Assembly (NCBI GenBank): GCA_910585745.1
Contig: CAJUFM010000017.1
Coordinates: 1 to 46,005 of the forward strand
DNA: 46,005 bases
Direction of reading: 5' to 3'
Origin: an uncultured Eubacterium sp.
Lineage (GTDB): Bacteria > Bacillota > Clostridia > Lachnospirales > Lachnospiraceae
Part shown: in pieces, positions 25,014 to 33,520 of the stretch
How the letters are laid out: each line of letters opens with the position of its first letter
Position numbering within the stretch: the stretch's first letter is position 1
The notes under the pieces: generated by a model
Seen by the model: the letters and a program-made list of their open reading frames with translations, nothing else
What the model was told of the DNA's origin: nothing
Database searches by the model: none
Made by a program: the position numbers and the translations under genes

Positions 25014-25181
25014 ATGCCCTGCTGGCTGATTTCAATCATCGCTTTTGTACTGGCAACGATTGCAAGGGATAAAAAATGGAACAGGATTAAAGTTATTTTG
25101 TATCTGATCGGTATTGGAACAGGAACTGTAGCGGCGATCCAGATATGGGTAAGAAATTTTTCTGTCTTCGTTTATCATTAG
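25014..25181 (+). CDS. Small two-helix membrane protein
   Basis: The product is 55 residues from ATG 25014, chosen because AAAGGAG (24998-25004) is 9 bases upstream. It begins MPCWLISIIAFVLATIARDKK and has a second hydrophobic segment, VILYLIGIGTGTVAAIQIWV. It is the last gene of the exporter operon, 20 bases after the permease, and may be a small subunit or stabiliser. No family was recognised. Confidence 0.6.
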   Translation: MPCWLISIIAFVLATIARDKKWNRIKVILYLIGIGTGTVAAIQIWVRNFSVFVYH

Positions 25182-25243
25182 AAGTGGGAATGCCAAATTG
25201 ATTCGCAGAATAAAATAGTTTTAAATTATTGATTACATACAGG

Positions 25244-25290
25244 CAACAGCAGTCTTAGAGTAGTTTCTAGACTGCTGTTGTTTGATTGTT
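25244..25290 (+). terminator. Terminator of the exporter operon
   Basis: CAACAGCAGTCT (25244-25255) pairs with AGACTGCTGTTG (25269-25280), 12 perfect pairs, followed by TTTGATTGTTATTT. Confidence 0.8.
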
Positions 25291-25316
25291 ATTTAATAAG
25301 AATTCAATAATACATA

Positions 25317-26117
25317 TTATTTCTCTGTAGTAAACCAGGTGTAGGAACTTTTTCCGGTACGGATCCGGTACAACACAGGAGTGTTGCCTTTATTCACCAG
25401 AACCGCTTTGGAACATTTGGAGGAGGCGCCTGGCGAGAGAGTGACGTCGCTCAGGTCTTCCATAAGCTCAAAGTAAAAGCCCCAGTCAATGTTTTCCAGC
25501 TGCGTCGTTCCTGTGGAGTCAAATATATTATAATAATAACTGAACAGATCCTTTGCCTCTACCACTTCACTGCCAGAGACATATTTGATCTGAAAACAGA
25601 AATACAGGTATTCTTGATTGCTGGCGGGAACAGGATTCTCTTTGTTCTTCAGAACGCGGTTTTTGGCTGAATTCCCAGATTGGAAGGCTTCCAGCTTGAT
25701 CTTAAAGGTTCCGATCTTTTTCCCATCGTCATAATAACTGATTGTATGCTCATCATAGGCAGAAAGAGGATTCAGCCGGCCGCCGGCCTTTGTGTCTGCG
25801 GAAGATCCTGTGACAGATACTTTACAGTACAGTTTTCTGCCGCCGAATTTGGCATAGATCTTAGCTGTTCCTATTTTTTTTGCGGTGACAACACCAGAAG
25901 AATTTACCGATGCCACTGTTTTTTTAGAGGAGCGCCAGGTGATTTTTGTCTTTGTGCCGTATACCTTAAGTCTGCATGTCTTTCCAACCCGAAGCGTCGC
26001 GGTTTTCTTGTTAATACGGACAGTAGCCGCAGAGGATTTTGATGTATCTGGCATCCAGAGGGAAGTACAGAGACATAGGAGCAAAAGTAGTGACAGGATA
26101 CGTTTCGTAATTCTCAT
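25317..26117 (-). CDS. Secreted protein with a bacterial Ig-like (Big_2) domain
   Basis: The product is 266 residues from the ATG at 26117 (the frame upstream to 26219 has no ribosome site; AAAGGAA lies 12 bases before 26117). A signal peptide (ITKRILSLLLLLCLCTSLWM) is followed by a Big_2 domain with the typical ITWRSSKKTVASVNSSGVVTAKKIGTAKIYA. The C-terminal domain of about 150 residues (YYDDGKKIGTFKIKLEAFQ ... YLYFCFQIKYVSGSEVVEAKDLF) resembles DUF4352/telokin-like immunoprotective folds. It is likely surface-exposed or secreted; role unknown. It is divergent from lepA. Confidence 0.75.
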   Translation of the reverse strand: MRITKRILSLLLLLCLCTSLWMPDTSKSSAATVRINKKTATLRVGKTCRLKVYGTKTKITWRSSKKTVASVNSSGVVTAKKIGTAKIYAKFGGRKLYCKVSVTGSSADTKAGGRLNPLSAYDEHTISYYDDGKKIGTFKIKLEAFQSGNSAKNRVLKNKENPVPASNQEYLYFCFQIKYVSGSEVVEAKDLFSYYYNIFDSTGTTQLENIDWGFYFELMEDLSDVTLSPGASSKCSKAVLVNKGNTPVLYRIRTGKSSYTWFTTEK

Positions 26118-26262
26118 AGTTCTAAAATTCCTTTCTGATCGTAATAACAGGGCAGCGCCATGTTGTATCAGTCCGATGTGCACCACATAAAATGTCGAAC
26201 TAAAATCATTGTACATCAAACTTTGTAAAAGTGCAAGGCTAACCCGCCTGCTAATTTTACGG

Positions 26263-26291
26263 TGGAAAAAAAGTTTCCTTTATGATATAAT
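26263..26291 (+). promoter_or_regulatory. Probable promoter of lepA
   Basis: TGGAAA (26263-26268), a 17-base spacer and TATAAT (26286-26291), 41 bases before the start codon. Confidence 0.5.
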
Positions 26292-26331
26292 TCAAGTCAG
26301 TTCTATTTTAAGGGAAGGAATGCACAAAAAT

Positions 26332-28149
26332 ATGTCAACTATCAATAAAAAAAATATTCGGAACTTTTGTATTATCGCCCACATCGACCATGGCAAATCC
26401 ACTCTGGCAGACCGGATCATTGAAAAGACAGGGCTTTTGACGGAGCGGGAGATGCAGGCTCAGGTACTGGATAATATGGAACTGGAACGGGAGCGGGGAA
26501 TAACCATCAAGGCCCAGACAGTCCGTATCGTGTACAAGGCAAAAGACGGAGAAGAGTATATTTTTAACCTGATCGACACGCCGGGACATGTGGATTTTAA
26601 TTATGAAGTGTCAAGGAGCCTTGCGGCATGTGAAGGGGCGATACTTATTGTGGATGCCGCCCAGGGCATCGAGGCGCAGACGCTGGCAAACTGTTATCTC
26701 GCCATTGACCACGATCTGGAGATCATGCCGGTGATCAATAAGATCGATCTTCCCAGCGCGGAGCCGGAGAGGGTAAAAAATGAGATTGAAGATGTGATTG
26801 GCATCGAGGCACAGGATGCTCCTTTAATCTCTGCGAAGATGGGAACGAATATTGAGGACGTGTTAGAGCAGATCGTAGCCAGGATTCCGGCGCCCCAGGG
26901 GGATGAGAAGGCGCCGCTCAAAGCGCTGATCTTTGATTCCATTTATGATTCTTATAAGGGGGTTATCATTTTTTGCCGAATTTTTGACGGGACAGTAAAA
27001 AAGGGGACAAGGATCCATATGATGGCGACCGGCATGGAAGAAGAGGTGGTAGAAGTGGGGACCTTTGGCGCTGGTCAGTTTATCCCTTGTGAAGAACTGA
27101 CTGCCGGTATGGTGGGTTACATTACCGCAAGTCTGAAAAATGTAGAAGGAACCCAGGTAGGAGATACGGTAACGGATGCAGCAAACCCCTGTGAAGAAGC
27201 ACTGCCTGGTTATAAAAAGGTACAGCCGATGGTATACTGCGGTCTGTACCCGGCAGACGGCGCCAAATACCAGGATCTCCGGGATGCACTGGAAAAACTT
27301 CAGCTCAACGATGCCGCCCTGCAGTTTGAGGCGGAGACTTCCATTGCACTGGGATTTGGATTCCGTTGTGGATTTTTGGGGCTGCTTCATCTGGAGGTCA
27401 TCCAGGAGAGGCTGGAGAGAGAGTACAATCTGGATCTGGTGACCACGGCTCCTGGAGTGGTATACCGTGTCTATAAAACAAATGGGGAGATGGTGGAGGT
27501 GACGAATCCTTCCAATCTTCCGGATCCTTCTGAGATCGAGCATATGGAAGAGCCGGTGGTCAACGCGGAGATCATGGTGACCACCGAATTCGTAGGTGCG
27601 ATCATGACACTGTGCCAGGAGCGCCGCGGTGTATATCTGGGGATGGAATATATGGAGGAGACGAGAGCGCTGCTCAAATATGTTCTGCCTCTGAACGAGA
27701 TCATTTACGATTTCTTTGATTCCCTTAAATCAAGATCCAGGGGCTATGCTTCCTTTGATTATGACTTAAAAGGCTATGAACCTTCTACGCTGGTCAAATT
27801 AAACATTCTTATCAATAAAGAGGAAGTGGATGCCCTGTCCTTTATCGTCCATGAGAGTACGGCTTATGAGCGGGGAAGAAAGATGTGTGAAAAATTAAAG
27901 GGTGAGATTCCAAGACATCTGTTTGAGATCCCGATCCAGGCAGCCATTGGCAACAAGATCATTGCCAGAGAGACTGTGAAGGCAGTGCGCAAAGACGTAC
28001 TTGCCAAGTGCTATGGAGGCGATATTTCCAGAAAGAAGAAACTTCTGGAAAAGCAAAAAGAAGGAAAGAAGCGGATGCGCCAGATCGGAAATGTAGAGAT
28101 TCCACAGAAGGCATTTATGAGCGTGCTGAAACTGGATGAGGATAAATAA
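26332..28149 (+). CDS. lepA: Elongation factor 4 (LepA)
   Basis: The product is 605 residues from ATG 26332, the position matching family N-termini (MSTINKKNIRNFCIIAHIDHGKSTLADR). This translational GTPase acts on the ribosome and can back-translocate it. G-domain motifs are AHIDHGKST (G1), ERERGITIKAQT (G2), DTPGHVDF (G3), NKIDLP (G4) and SAKMG (G5). The LepA-specific C-terminal domain ends with GGDISRKKKLLEKQKEGKKRMR. The ATG at 26320 is in frame but touches the GGGAAGG site. It is followed 3 bases later by hemW, a common pairing. Confidence 0.97.
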   Translation: MSTINKKNIRNFCIIAHIDHGKSTLADRIIEKTGLLTEREMQAQVLDNMELERERGITIKAQTVRIVYKAKDGEEYIFNLIDTPGHVDFNYEVSRSLAACEGAILIVDAAQGIEAQTLANCYLAIDHDLEIMPVINKIDLPSAEPERVKNEIEDVIGIEAQDAPLISAKMGTNIEDVLEQIVARIPAPQGDEKAPLKALIFDSIYDSYKGVIIFCRIFDGTVKKGTRIHMMATGMEEEVVEVGTFGAGQFIPCEELTAGMVGYITASLKNVEGTQVGDTVTDAANPCEEALPGYKKVQPMVYCGLYPADGAKYQDLRDALEKLQLNDAALQFEAETSIALGFGFRCGFLGLLHLEVIQERLEREYNLDLVTTAPGVVYRVYKTNGEMVEVTNPSNLPDPSEIEHMEEPVVNAEIMVTTEFVGAIMTLCQERRGVYLGMEYMEETRALLKYVLPLNEIIYDFFDSLKSRSRGYASFDYDLKGYEPSTLVKLNILINKEEVDALSFIVHESTAYERGRKMCEKLKGEIPRHLFEIPIQAAIGNKIIARETVKAVRKDVLAKCYGGDISRKKKLLEKQKEGKKRMRQIGNVEIPQKAFMSVLKLDEDK

Positions 28150-28152
28150 GCA

Positions 28153-29286
28153 ATGAATCGTCCAGCAGGAATCTACGTTCACATTCCTTTTTGTGTCAGG
28201 AAGTGTAATTATTGCGATTTTCTCTCCTGGCGGGCAGGGGAGAAGGAGCGGGAGGAGTACGTTAGGGGGCTGGTCCGGGAGATCGGTCATTCAGACCACT
28301 GGTTTCCGGAGATTGACCAGGTAGATTCGATATTTATCGGAGGCGGGACTCCAAGTACCCTTTCTACTGACCAGCTGTATCTCATATGTGAGGCGCTGGA
28401 CCGCCGTTTTTCCATCCGGGAGGGATGTGAATTCACGATAGAATGTAATCCAGGCGCGGTGGACAGGCATGCTTTTGAAGCCTGTCTTAATATGGGGATC
28501 AACCGCATCAGTTTTGGGGTACAGTCGGCCGAGGAGACAGAACTGAGGCTGCTGGGGAGGATCCATACTTATGAAGATGCAGAGAGATCATTCCAGGAAG
28601 CCAGGGAAGCTGGTTTTCAAAATATCAATATAGACCTGATGAGTGGGATCCCGGGTCAGACCATAGAGAGTTATGGAAGGACACTGGACCGGATCCTTCA
28701 TCTGGAGCCGGAGCATATATCCGCTTATAGCCTGATCATTGAGGAGGGAACCCCTTTTTATGACCGTTACCGGGATGATCCTCCGGTGGAAGAGGAGACA
28801 GACCGACAGATGTACAGAACCACGGGGTTACGGTTATCCGAGTGTGGTTATGAGAGGTATGAGATTTCCAACTATGCGAAAAAGGGGTTTGCCTGCAGGC
28901 ACAATCTCAAATACTGGTCCGGCGGAGAATACATTGGCTTTGGTCTCGGCGCCAGTTCCCGGGTGGGAAACATCCGATACCGCAATCTGGAAGATCCCGC
29001 AGAATATGCAACGCGGATCCAGCAGGAGAAAACAGTGGCTGACCCAGAGGAAATTTTGGACAGGGAGACACTGATGTCGGAATTCTTTTTTCTCGGTCTC
29101 CGCAGAACGAAGGGAGTTTCACTGACGGAATTCCAGCGTTTATTTAAGATCAATGCCTTTGAGGTTTATGGACAGCAGATACGGAAGCTGGTGGAATACG
29201 GATTGTTAAAGCAGCAGGGGACCTGGCTGTTTCTGACGGAGTATGGACTGGACGTCAGCAACATGGTGTTTTGCGAGTTTGTATAA
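28153..29286 (+). CDS. hemW: Radical SAM heme chaperone HemW-like protein
   Basis: The product is 377 residues. YVHIPFCVRKCNYCDF holds the CxxxCxxC cluster ligands followed by the F/DF of the HemN/HemW family. IFIGGGTPSTL, FTIECNPG and INRISFGVQS follow in order, and a HemN_C-like winged helix ends the chain. It lacks the N-terminal extension of true coproporphyrinogen dehydrogenase HemN. It is often mis-annotated as HemN; HemW binds heme and delivers it to targets. It starts 3 bases after lepA and shares its transcript. Confidence 0.92.
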   Translation: MNRPAGIYVHIPFCVRKCNYCDFLSWRAGEKEREEYVRGLVREIGHSDHWFPEIDQVDSIFIGGGTPSTLSTDQLYLICEALDRRFSIREGCEFTIECNPGAVDRHAFEACLNMGINRISFGVQSAEETELRLLGRIHTYEDAERSFQEAREAGFQNINIDLMSGIPGQTIESYGRTLDRILHLEPEHISAYSLIIEEGTPFYDRYRDDPPVEEETDRQMYRTTGLRLSECGYERYEISNYAKKGFACRHNLKYWSGGEYIGFGLGASSRVGNIRYRNLEDPAEYATRIQQEKTVADPEEILDRETLMSEFFFLGLRRTKGVSLTEFQRLFKINAFEVYGQQIRKLVEYGLLKQQGTWLFLTEYGLDVSNMVFCEFV

Positions 29287-29342
29287 AGAAGGGCTGTCCT
29301 TGAAATTACGTTACAGAAGATGGAAAAGTATGCATTTTTTTG

Positions 29343-29371
29343 TAGACAACCAAAGAAAAAACAGTTACAAT
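29343..29371 (+). promoter_or_regulatory. Promoter of the purine salvage pair
   Basis: TAGACA (29343-29348), a 17-base spacer and TACAAT (29366-29371), 38 bases before the phosphorylase start. Confidence 0.65.
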
Positions 29372-29409
29372 AGTAATAATTAAATTATAAAACTAAGGAA
29401 GTGAAAAGT

Positions 29410-30312
29410 TTGAATCCAGTGTATGAAAAAGTTGAGATTTGTTTTAAGCAGATTCGTGCAACAGTATCTTTTGTGCCGAAAGTCGCCATCGTATTAGGAA
29501 GTGGTCTGGGGGCGCTGGCTGACGTGATTCAGGTTGTGGATATCGTTGATTACTCAGATATCAGTGGATTTCCGGTATCTACCGTTGATGGGCACAAGGG
29601 AAGATTTGTTTTTGGCTATATTCAGGAGACGCCGGTTGTCATCATGCAGGGGCGTGTTCACTTTTATGAGGGATATGAGATCAGTGATGTGGTACTACCG
29701 ATCCGAGTCATGCGCAGGCTTGGGGCAGACATTTTATTTCTGACCAATTCTGCCGGCGGATTGAATACGATGTACCGTCCTGGTGATTTTATGATGATCA
29801 CCGATCATATCGGAAGCTTTATGCCTTCTCCGCTGATCGGGGAAAACGTAGAGGAATGGGGAAAACGTTTTCCTTCTATGGAAAATATATACGATACCCA
29901 GTTGTGCGAATTTATCCGTCAGTCTGCTAGAGAGTGCAATGTTCTTTTGCGGGAAGGCGTATATGTGCAGATGAAAGGACCGCAGTACGAGACCAGTGCG
30001 GAGGTCAAAATGTGCCAGATCCTCGGAGGCGATGCGGTGGGAATGAGCACAGCCATTGAGGCGGTGGCAGGCAGGCATATGGGCATGAGGGTGTGTGGAC
30101 TCTCCTGTATTTCCAATATGGCGTGTGGCATAAGCAAGATCCCGTTAAACCACATGGATGTTACGGAGGTTGGTGAAAAAATGGCACCATTATTCCGTCT
30201 TCTGGTGTATAAATCTATCAGTAAAATGACAGCGGATATGATAGATCAGACAAAGACAGATGCGCCTCAACAGCAAATGATGTCAACGGGTGCCATTATT
30301 GATGATATGTAG
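29410..30312 (+). CDS. punA: Purine nucleoside phosphorylase, type I trimeric family
   Basis: The product is 300 residues from TTG 29410, which AAGGAA precedes by about 10 bases; the in-frame GTG at 29401 is only one base from that site. It splits purine nucleosides with phosphate to free base and ribose-1-phosphate. Motifs are AIVLGSGLG (phosphate loop), MQGRVHFYEGY, FLTNSAGGLN, MKGPQYETSAE and GGDAVGMST with ISNMACGIS. It lies 13 bases before an adenosine/SAH-type deaminase gene, so the pair could convert adenosine analogues to inosine types and then to hypoxanthine. Confidence 0.93.
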   Translation: MNPVYEKVEICFKQIRATVSFVPKVAIVLGSGLGALADVIQVVDIVDYSDISGFPVSTVDGHKGRFVFGYIQETPVVIMQGRVHFYEGYEISDVVLPIRVMRRLGADILFLTNSAGGLNTMYRPGDFMMITDHIGSFMPSPLIGENVEEWGKRFPSMENIYDTQLCEFIRQSARECNVLLREGVYVQMKGPQYETSAEVKMCQILGGDAVGMSTAIEAVAGRHMGMRVCGLSCISNMACGISKIPLNHMDVTEVGEKMAPLFRLLVYKSISKMTADMIDQTKTDAPQQQMMSTGAIIDDM

Positions 30313-30325
30313 ACGGGAGATCTAT

Positions 30326-31603
30326 ATGAATATACGATTTTTTAATTGTCGAATACTTACGATGGAAGATGGGAAAGATATTATCGATGGTGAGCTGCAG
30401 GTGCAGAGCGGAAAGATTACGTATATTGGTAAAAGAGATGAGAAAAGAAGTCTGGATATACGCTGGGACAGGGAGATTGACTGTGAAAGGAATCTGCTTA
30501 TGCCAGGGTTCAAAAATGCTCATACCCATTCTGCCATGACTTTCCTGCGCTCTTACGCAGATGATCTGCCACTGCAGGAATGGCTGTATGACAAGGTGTT
30601 TCCGATGGAGGCAAAGCTTACGAAAGAAGATCAGGTGCTTCTGGCAAAGCTGGGGATTCTGGAATATATTTCCAGTGGCATCACTGCGAATTTTGACATG
30701 TATCTGGACAATGCCTGTCATGCGGCGGCATCTGCTGAAATCGGGTTTCGGACTGTACTCTGCGGGAGCATGAATGACTTTGGCGGTACGGTAGAAGAAA
30801 CAGAGGAGGAATTTTACCGGCTCAATGAGTATTCACCACTGGTGACAGCTAAGATCGGTTTTCATGCCGAGTACACCACCAAGGGAGAGACTCTTGAGGA
30901 ACTTGCCAGAATGGCGAATCGCATCAGGCAGCCGGTTTATACCCATATTGCAGAAACGAAAAGAGAGGTTGATGAATGTTATGAGAGGTACAATGTTTCA
31001 CCATTTGAGTATCTGGATTCTATTGGGATGTTTGAGTATGGCGGCGGCGGCTTTCATGGTGTGTGGATGTCTGAAAAAGACAAAGAAATCTGCCAGAAAA
31101 AAGGTGTCTCGATCGTATCCAATCCGTCGTCCAATCTTAAGCTCGCCAGCGGAATAGCTGATCTTTGCGGGCTGCTCGATAAAAATATTACAGTGGCACT
31201 GGGAACCGATGGTGCTGCCAGCAACAATGCGCTGGATATGTTCCGGGAGATGTATCTGGCATCGGTGCTTCAAAAAGTGACCAGACAGGACGCAGCAGCT
31301 ATGGATGCGGATGATGTCCTTCGTATGGCCACGGTGGGAGGCGCGCTGACGATGGGGCTGAAGGATTGTGATATCCTGGCCGAGGGAAAATGTGCAGATC
31401 TGATCATGATCGATATGCACCGTCCCAATATGCAGCCGGAAAATAACCTGACTAAAAATCTTGTGTACAGTGGCAGCAAAGAGAATATCAGGCTGACGAT
31501 GATAAACGGAAAAATTCTTTATGAGGATGGCAGGTTCAGCATTGGAGAGGATGTTGAACAGATTTATTCAAAAGCGAACCAGATCATAGAGAGGATGCGT
31601 TGA
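30326..31603 (+). CDS. Amidohydrolase: SAH/MTA/5'-deoxyadenosine deaminase type
   Basis: The product is 425 residues from ATG 30326 (CGGGAGA upstream). It is an amidohydrolase-superfamily TIM barrel of the MtaD/DadD group. Metal and substrate residues are in LMPGFKNAHTHSAMTFLRSYADDLPLQEWL, YTHIAETKREVDECY, a later histidine in GGGFHGVW and the aspartate of ALGTDGAASNNALDMF. It deaminates adenosine-containing by-products of SAM chemistry. In this neighbourhood of radical-SAM enzymes (MiaB, HemW) 5'-deoxyadenosine is a plausible substrate, by inference. Partner of the phosphorylase upstream. Confidence 0.88.
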   Translation: MNIRFFNCRILTMEDGKDIIDGELQVQSGKITYIGKRDEKRSLDIRWDREIDCERNLLMPGFKNAHTHSAMTFLRSYADDLPLQEWLYDKVFPMEAKLTKEDQVLLAKLGILEYISSGITANFDMYLDNACHAAASAEIGFRTVLCGSMNDFGGTVEETEEEFYRLNEYSPLVTAKIGFHAEYTTKGETLEELARMANRIRQPVYTHIAETKREVDECYERYNVSPFEYLDSIGMFEYGGGGFHGVWMSEKDKEICQKKGVSIVSNPSSNLKLASGIADLCGLLDKNITVALGTDGAASNNALDMFREMYLASVLQKVTRQDAAAMDADDVLRMATVGGALTMGLKDCDILAEGKCADLIMIDMHRPNMQPENNLTKNLVYSGSKENIRLTMINGKILYEDGRFSIGEDVEQIYSKANQIIERMR

Positions 31604-31623
31604 TTTAAAGGAATCGAATTGAC

Positions 31624-31660
31624 AGATCAGCAGAATAAAATATTATTCTGCTGATCTTTA
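31624..31660 (+). terminator. Terminator of the purine salvage pair
   Basis: A 14-pair perfect stem, 31624-31637 with 31644-31657 and loop AAATAT, followed by TTTA. The tail is short. Confidence 0.75.
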
Positions 31661-31694
31661 CTATAAACTATTTATGGTTGTAAACCGATATAAT
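31661..31694 (+). promoter_or_regulatory. Putative BlaI-type operator and -10
   Basis: ACTATAAACTATTTATGGT around 31660-31678 is an imperfect dyad ahead of TATAAT (31689-31694). BlaI-family repressors usually bind such a dyad in their own promoter. The assignment is inference. Confidence 0.35.
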
Positions 31695-31732
31695 AAGTGA
31701 ATGAGGGGAATTATGCCCAACAGGAGGAATGT

Positions 31733-32125
31733 ATGGCAGAAAAAACACCGAGCGAAAATGAATGGGTCATTATGGAGATTTTATGGAATCAGGATGAAAC
31801 CCTGACTGCCGCGGAGATCATTCAACAACTGAAAGGGATTAAGGATGTCAGTCCCAAGACGATACGGGTGCTGATCAACCGGCTGTTAAAAAAGGGAATT
31901 GTTGATTATCAGGTGGATGCAAAAGATTCCAGAATATATCATTATTTTCCGGTAAAAAGCAAAGAGACCTGTCTGGCAGAAAAAAGCGAACAGTTTTTGA
32001 ACAGCTATTTCAGAGGAAATCCAATGGGAATGGTAGCAGCGCTGGTACGACATGAACATTTTTCTCAGGAAGAACGGAATGAACTGATTGAGATTTTGAA
32101 AGAGGGGCAGCCAAAGGACAGGTAG
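31733..32125 (+). CDS. BlaI/MecI-family transcriptional repressor
   Basis: The product is 130 residues from ATG 31733 (AGGAGG 5 bases upstream). The winged helix shows ENEWVIMEILWNQDETLTAAEII and VSPKTIRVLINRLLKKGIVDYQ, with the C-terminal dimer helices (FFSQEERNELIEILKE-like end). These repressors are inactivated by cleavage when their membrane partner senses a signal, classically a beta-lactam. Here the partner follows 20 bases downstream, so they form one regulatory unit. Confidence 0.93.
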   Translation: MAEKTPSENEWVIMEILWNQDETLTAAEIIQQLKGIKDVSPKTIRVLINRLLKKGIVDYQVDAKDSRIYHYFPVKSKETCLAEKSEQFLNSYFRGNPMGMVAALVRHEHFSQEERNELIEILKEGQPKDR

Positions 32126-32145
32126 CAGAGGAGTGAAGAACGATC

Positions 32146-33480
32146 ATGGCAGCTATTTGGGTCAATTTGGTCAGAAACCTGGATTATGTTATCCGTTACA
32201 TTACATTGAAGACCGGACGGACTCTTCTGATTTCCATTCTTGTAATATTTCTGATTCTGCTTTTTCGCAGGATCCTGGATGGAAAAAAGAAAGGGAAAGC
32301 CAGCGGTACCAGACTTTATCTCAGAGTATACCTCTGGACGCTTTTGATTCCGGTGCCATTTATGGGAACACTTAAAATATCCCAGCAGTCTTTCAGGTGG
32401 AGGAGACACATTTATGTATTTCTTTATGAAAATATTATGGGGAATCCTCTGTGGGGATGGCTTTGTTTTATAGGGATGACAGGGATGGCGCTCTGGTTTC
32501 TGATACGGAAGATCCGGCTGGCGCGAAAAGTAAGAAAGCTTCCGGTCTTTGTACCAGAGAAGAAATTTTTCATTTGCCCTGACATTTTAAAACATGTTAC
32601 AATACGGGTCAATCCATCTCTGATAACTCCTTTTTCCATGGGAATCTTCCGTCCGGTGATTGTTCTTCCAGAGGCGATGATCCGCCGGTTTGGTGAGACG
32701 GAAATACAGGGGATCTTGCAGCATGAGTACAATCATATCCGCCATGGACATCTGATCTTTTATTTTGTTTTTGACTGTTTCCGGATCATATGGTTTATGA
32801 ACCCGCTGATCCACCTGTGTAGCAGATGGATGAAAGATGACCTGGAACTTTTATGTGATCATGATACGATCCACTATGGAAAAATATCTCCAGATACCTA
32901 TGGCATGCTTCTGATACGGTCTCTGGATTGTATTGACGGAAACCGCAAAGAGACGGATAGGATCAAGGCAATGCCGGCATTGGCGGCCAGGCGTTCCTTC
33001 CGGGTGATGAAAAAGCGGATTCAGGTGATCGCAGGGTATGAGGAAGGAACCAAGATACCGTCTGTCGTTATGAATGTGGCGGCGGGTGCAATTCTCCTGA
33101 TGGGATTTGTTCTGGTAAACTGGTTTTCTTACCCATCTTATACTCCTTTTCATAATTTTTCCCTGTATAGCCACGATACGAAACAGGTTATATTTATGGA
33201 TGATCCAGAATTTAATTCGGCAGTACAAATGACAGGGGATGGAATTCAGGTACAAAATGACAAAGTAAAGAAATTACTGGAAAAAACCGATAAAATATAT
33301 AATAAAGAAGATTACTTCTGGATCTACTATGGAGGCTACATGAAGCAGCCTGGCATTGGCGGCGGTGGAGGTGTCGTACAATATCAGCCCTATGAAACGG
33401 AACAGTCCGTAGTCCATATCAGTTATAATAAAATGCACTGGACGGATGTTTTGAGAGACTGGGTATTTAGATATATGTAA
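32146..33480 (+). CDS. BlaR1/MecR1-like M56 membrane metalloprotease
   Basis: The product is 444 residues. It has membrane helices near 25-40, 60-78, 102-120 and a further one near 312-327. The zinc protease motif HEYNH is at 193-197, with E234 in DDLELLCD as third ligand. The C-terminal part is only about 115 residues (WFSYPSYTPFHNFSLYSHDT ... GIGGGGGVVQYQPYETEQ), far too short for the penicillin-binding sensor of true BlaR1. It should therefore sense something else. It pairs with the BlaI-like gene before it. No beta-lactamase lies near. Confidence 0.88.
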   Translation: MAAIWVNLVRNLDYVIRYITLKTGRTLLISILVIFLILLFRRILDGKKKGKASGTRLYLRVYLWTLLIPVPFMGTLKISQQSFRWRRHIYVFLYENIMGNPLWGWLCFIGMTGMALWFLIRKIRLARKVRKLPVFVPEKKFFICPDILKHVTIRVNPSLITPFSMGIFRPVIVLPEAMIRRFGETEIQGILQHEYNHIRHGHLIFYFVFDCFRIIWFMNPLIHLCSRWMKDDLELLCDHDTIHYGKISPDTYGMLLIRSLDCIDGNRKETDRIKAMPALAARRSFRVMKKRIQVIAGYEEGTKIPSVVMNVAAGAILLMGFVLVNWFSYPSYTPFHNFSLYSHDTKQVIFMDDPEFNSAVQMTGDGIQVQNDKVKKLLEKTDKIYNKEDYFWIYYGGYMKQPGIGGGGGVVQYQPYETEQSVVHISYNKMHWTDVLRDWVFRYM

Positions 33481-33520
33481 TAATTCAGCAGCATATCAAA
33501 AGAAAGGATTGGTGATCATT

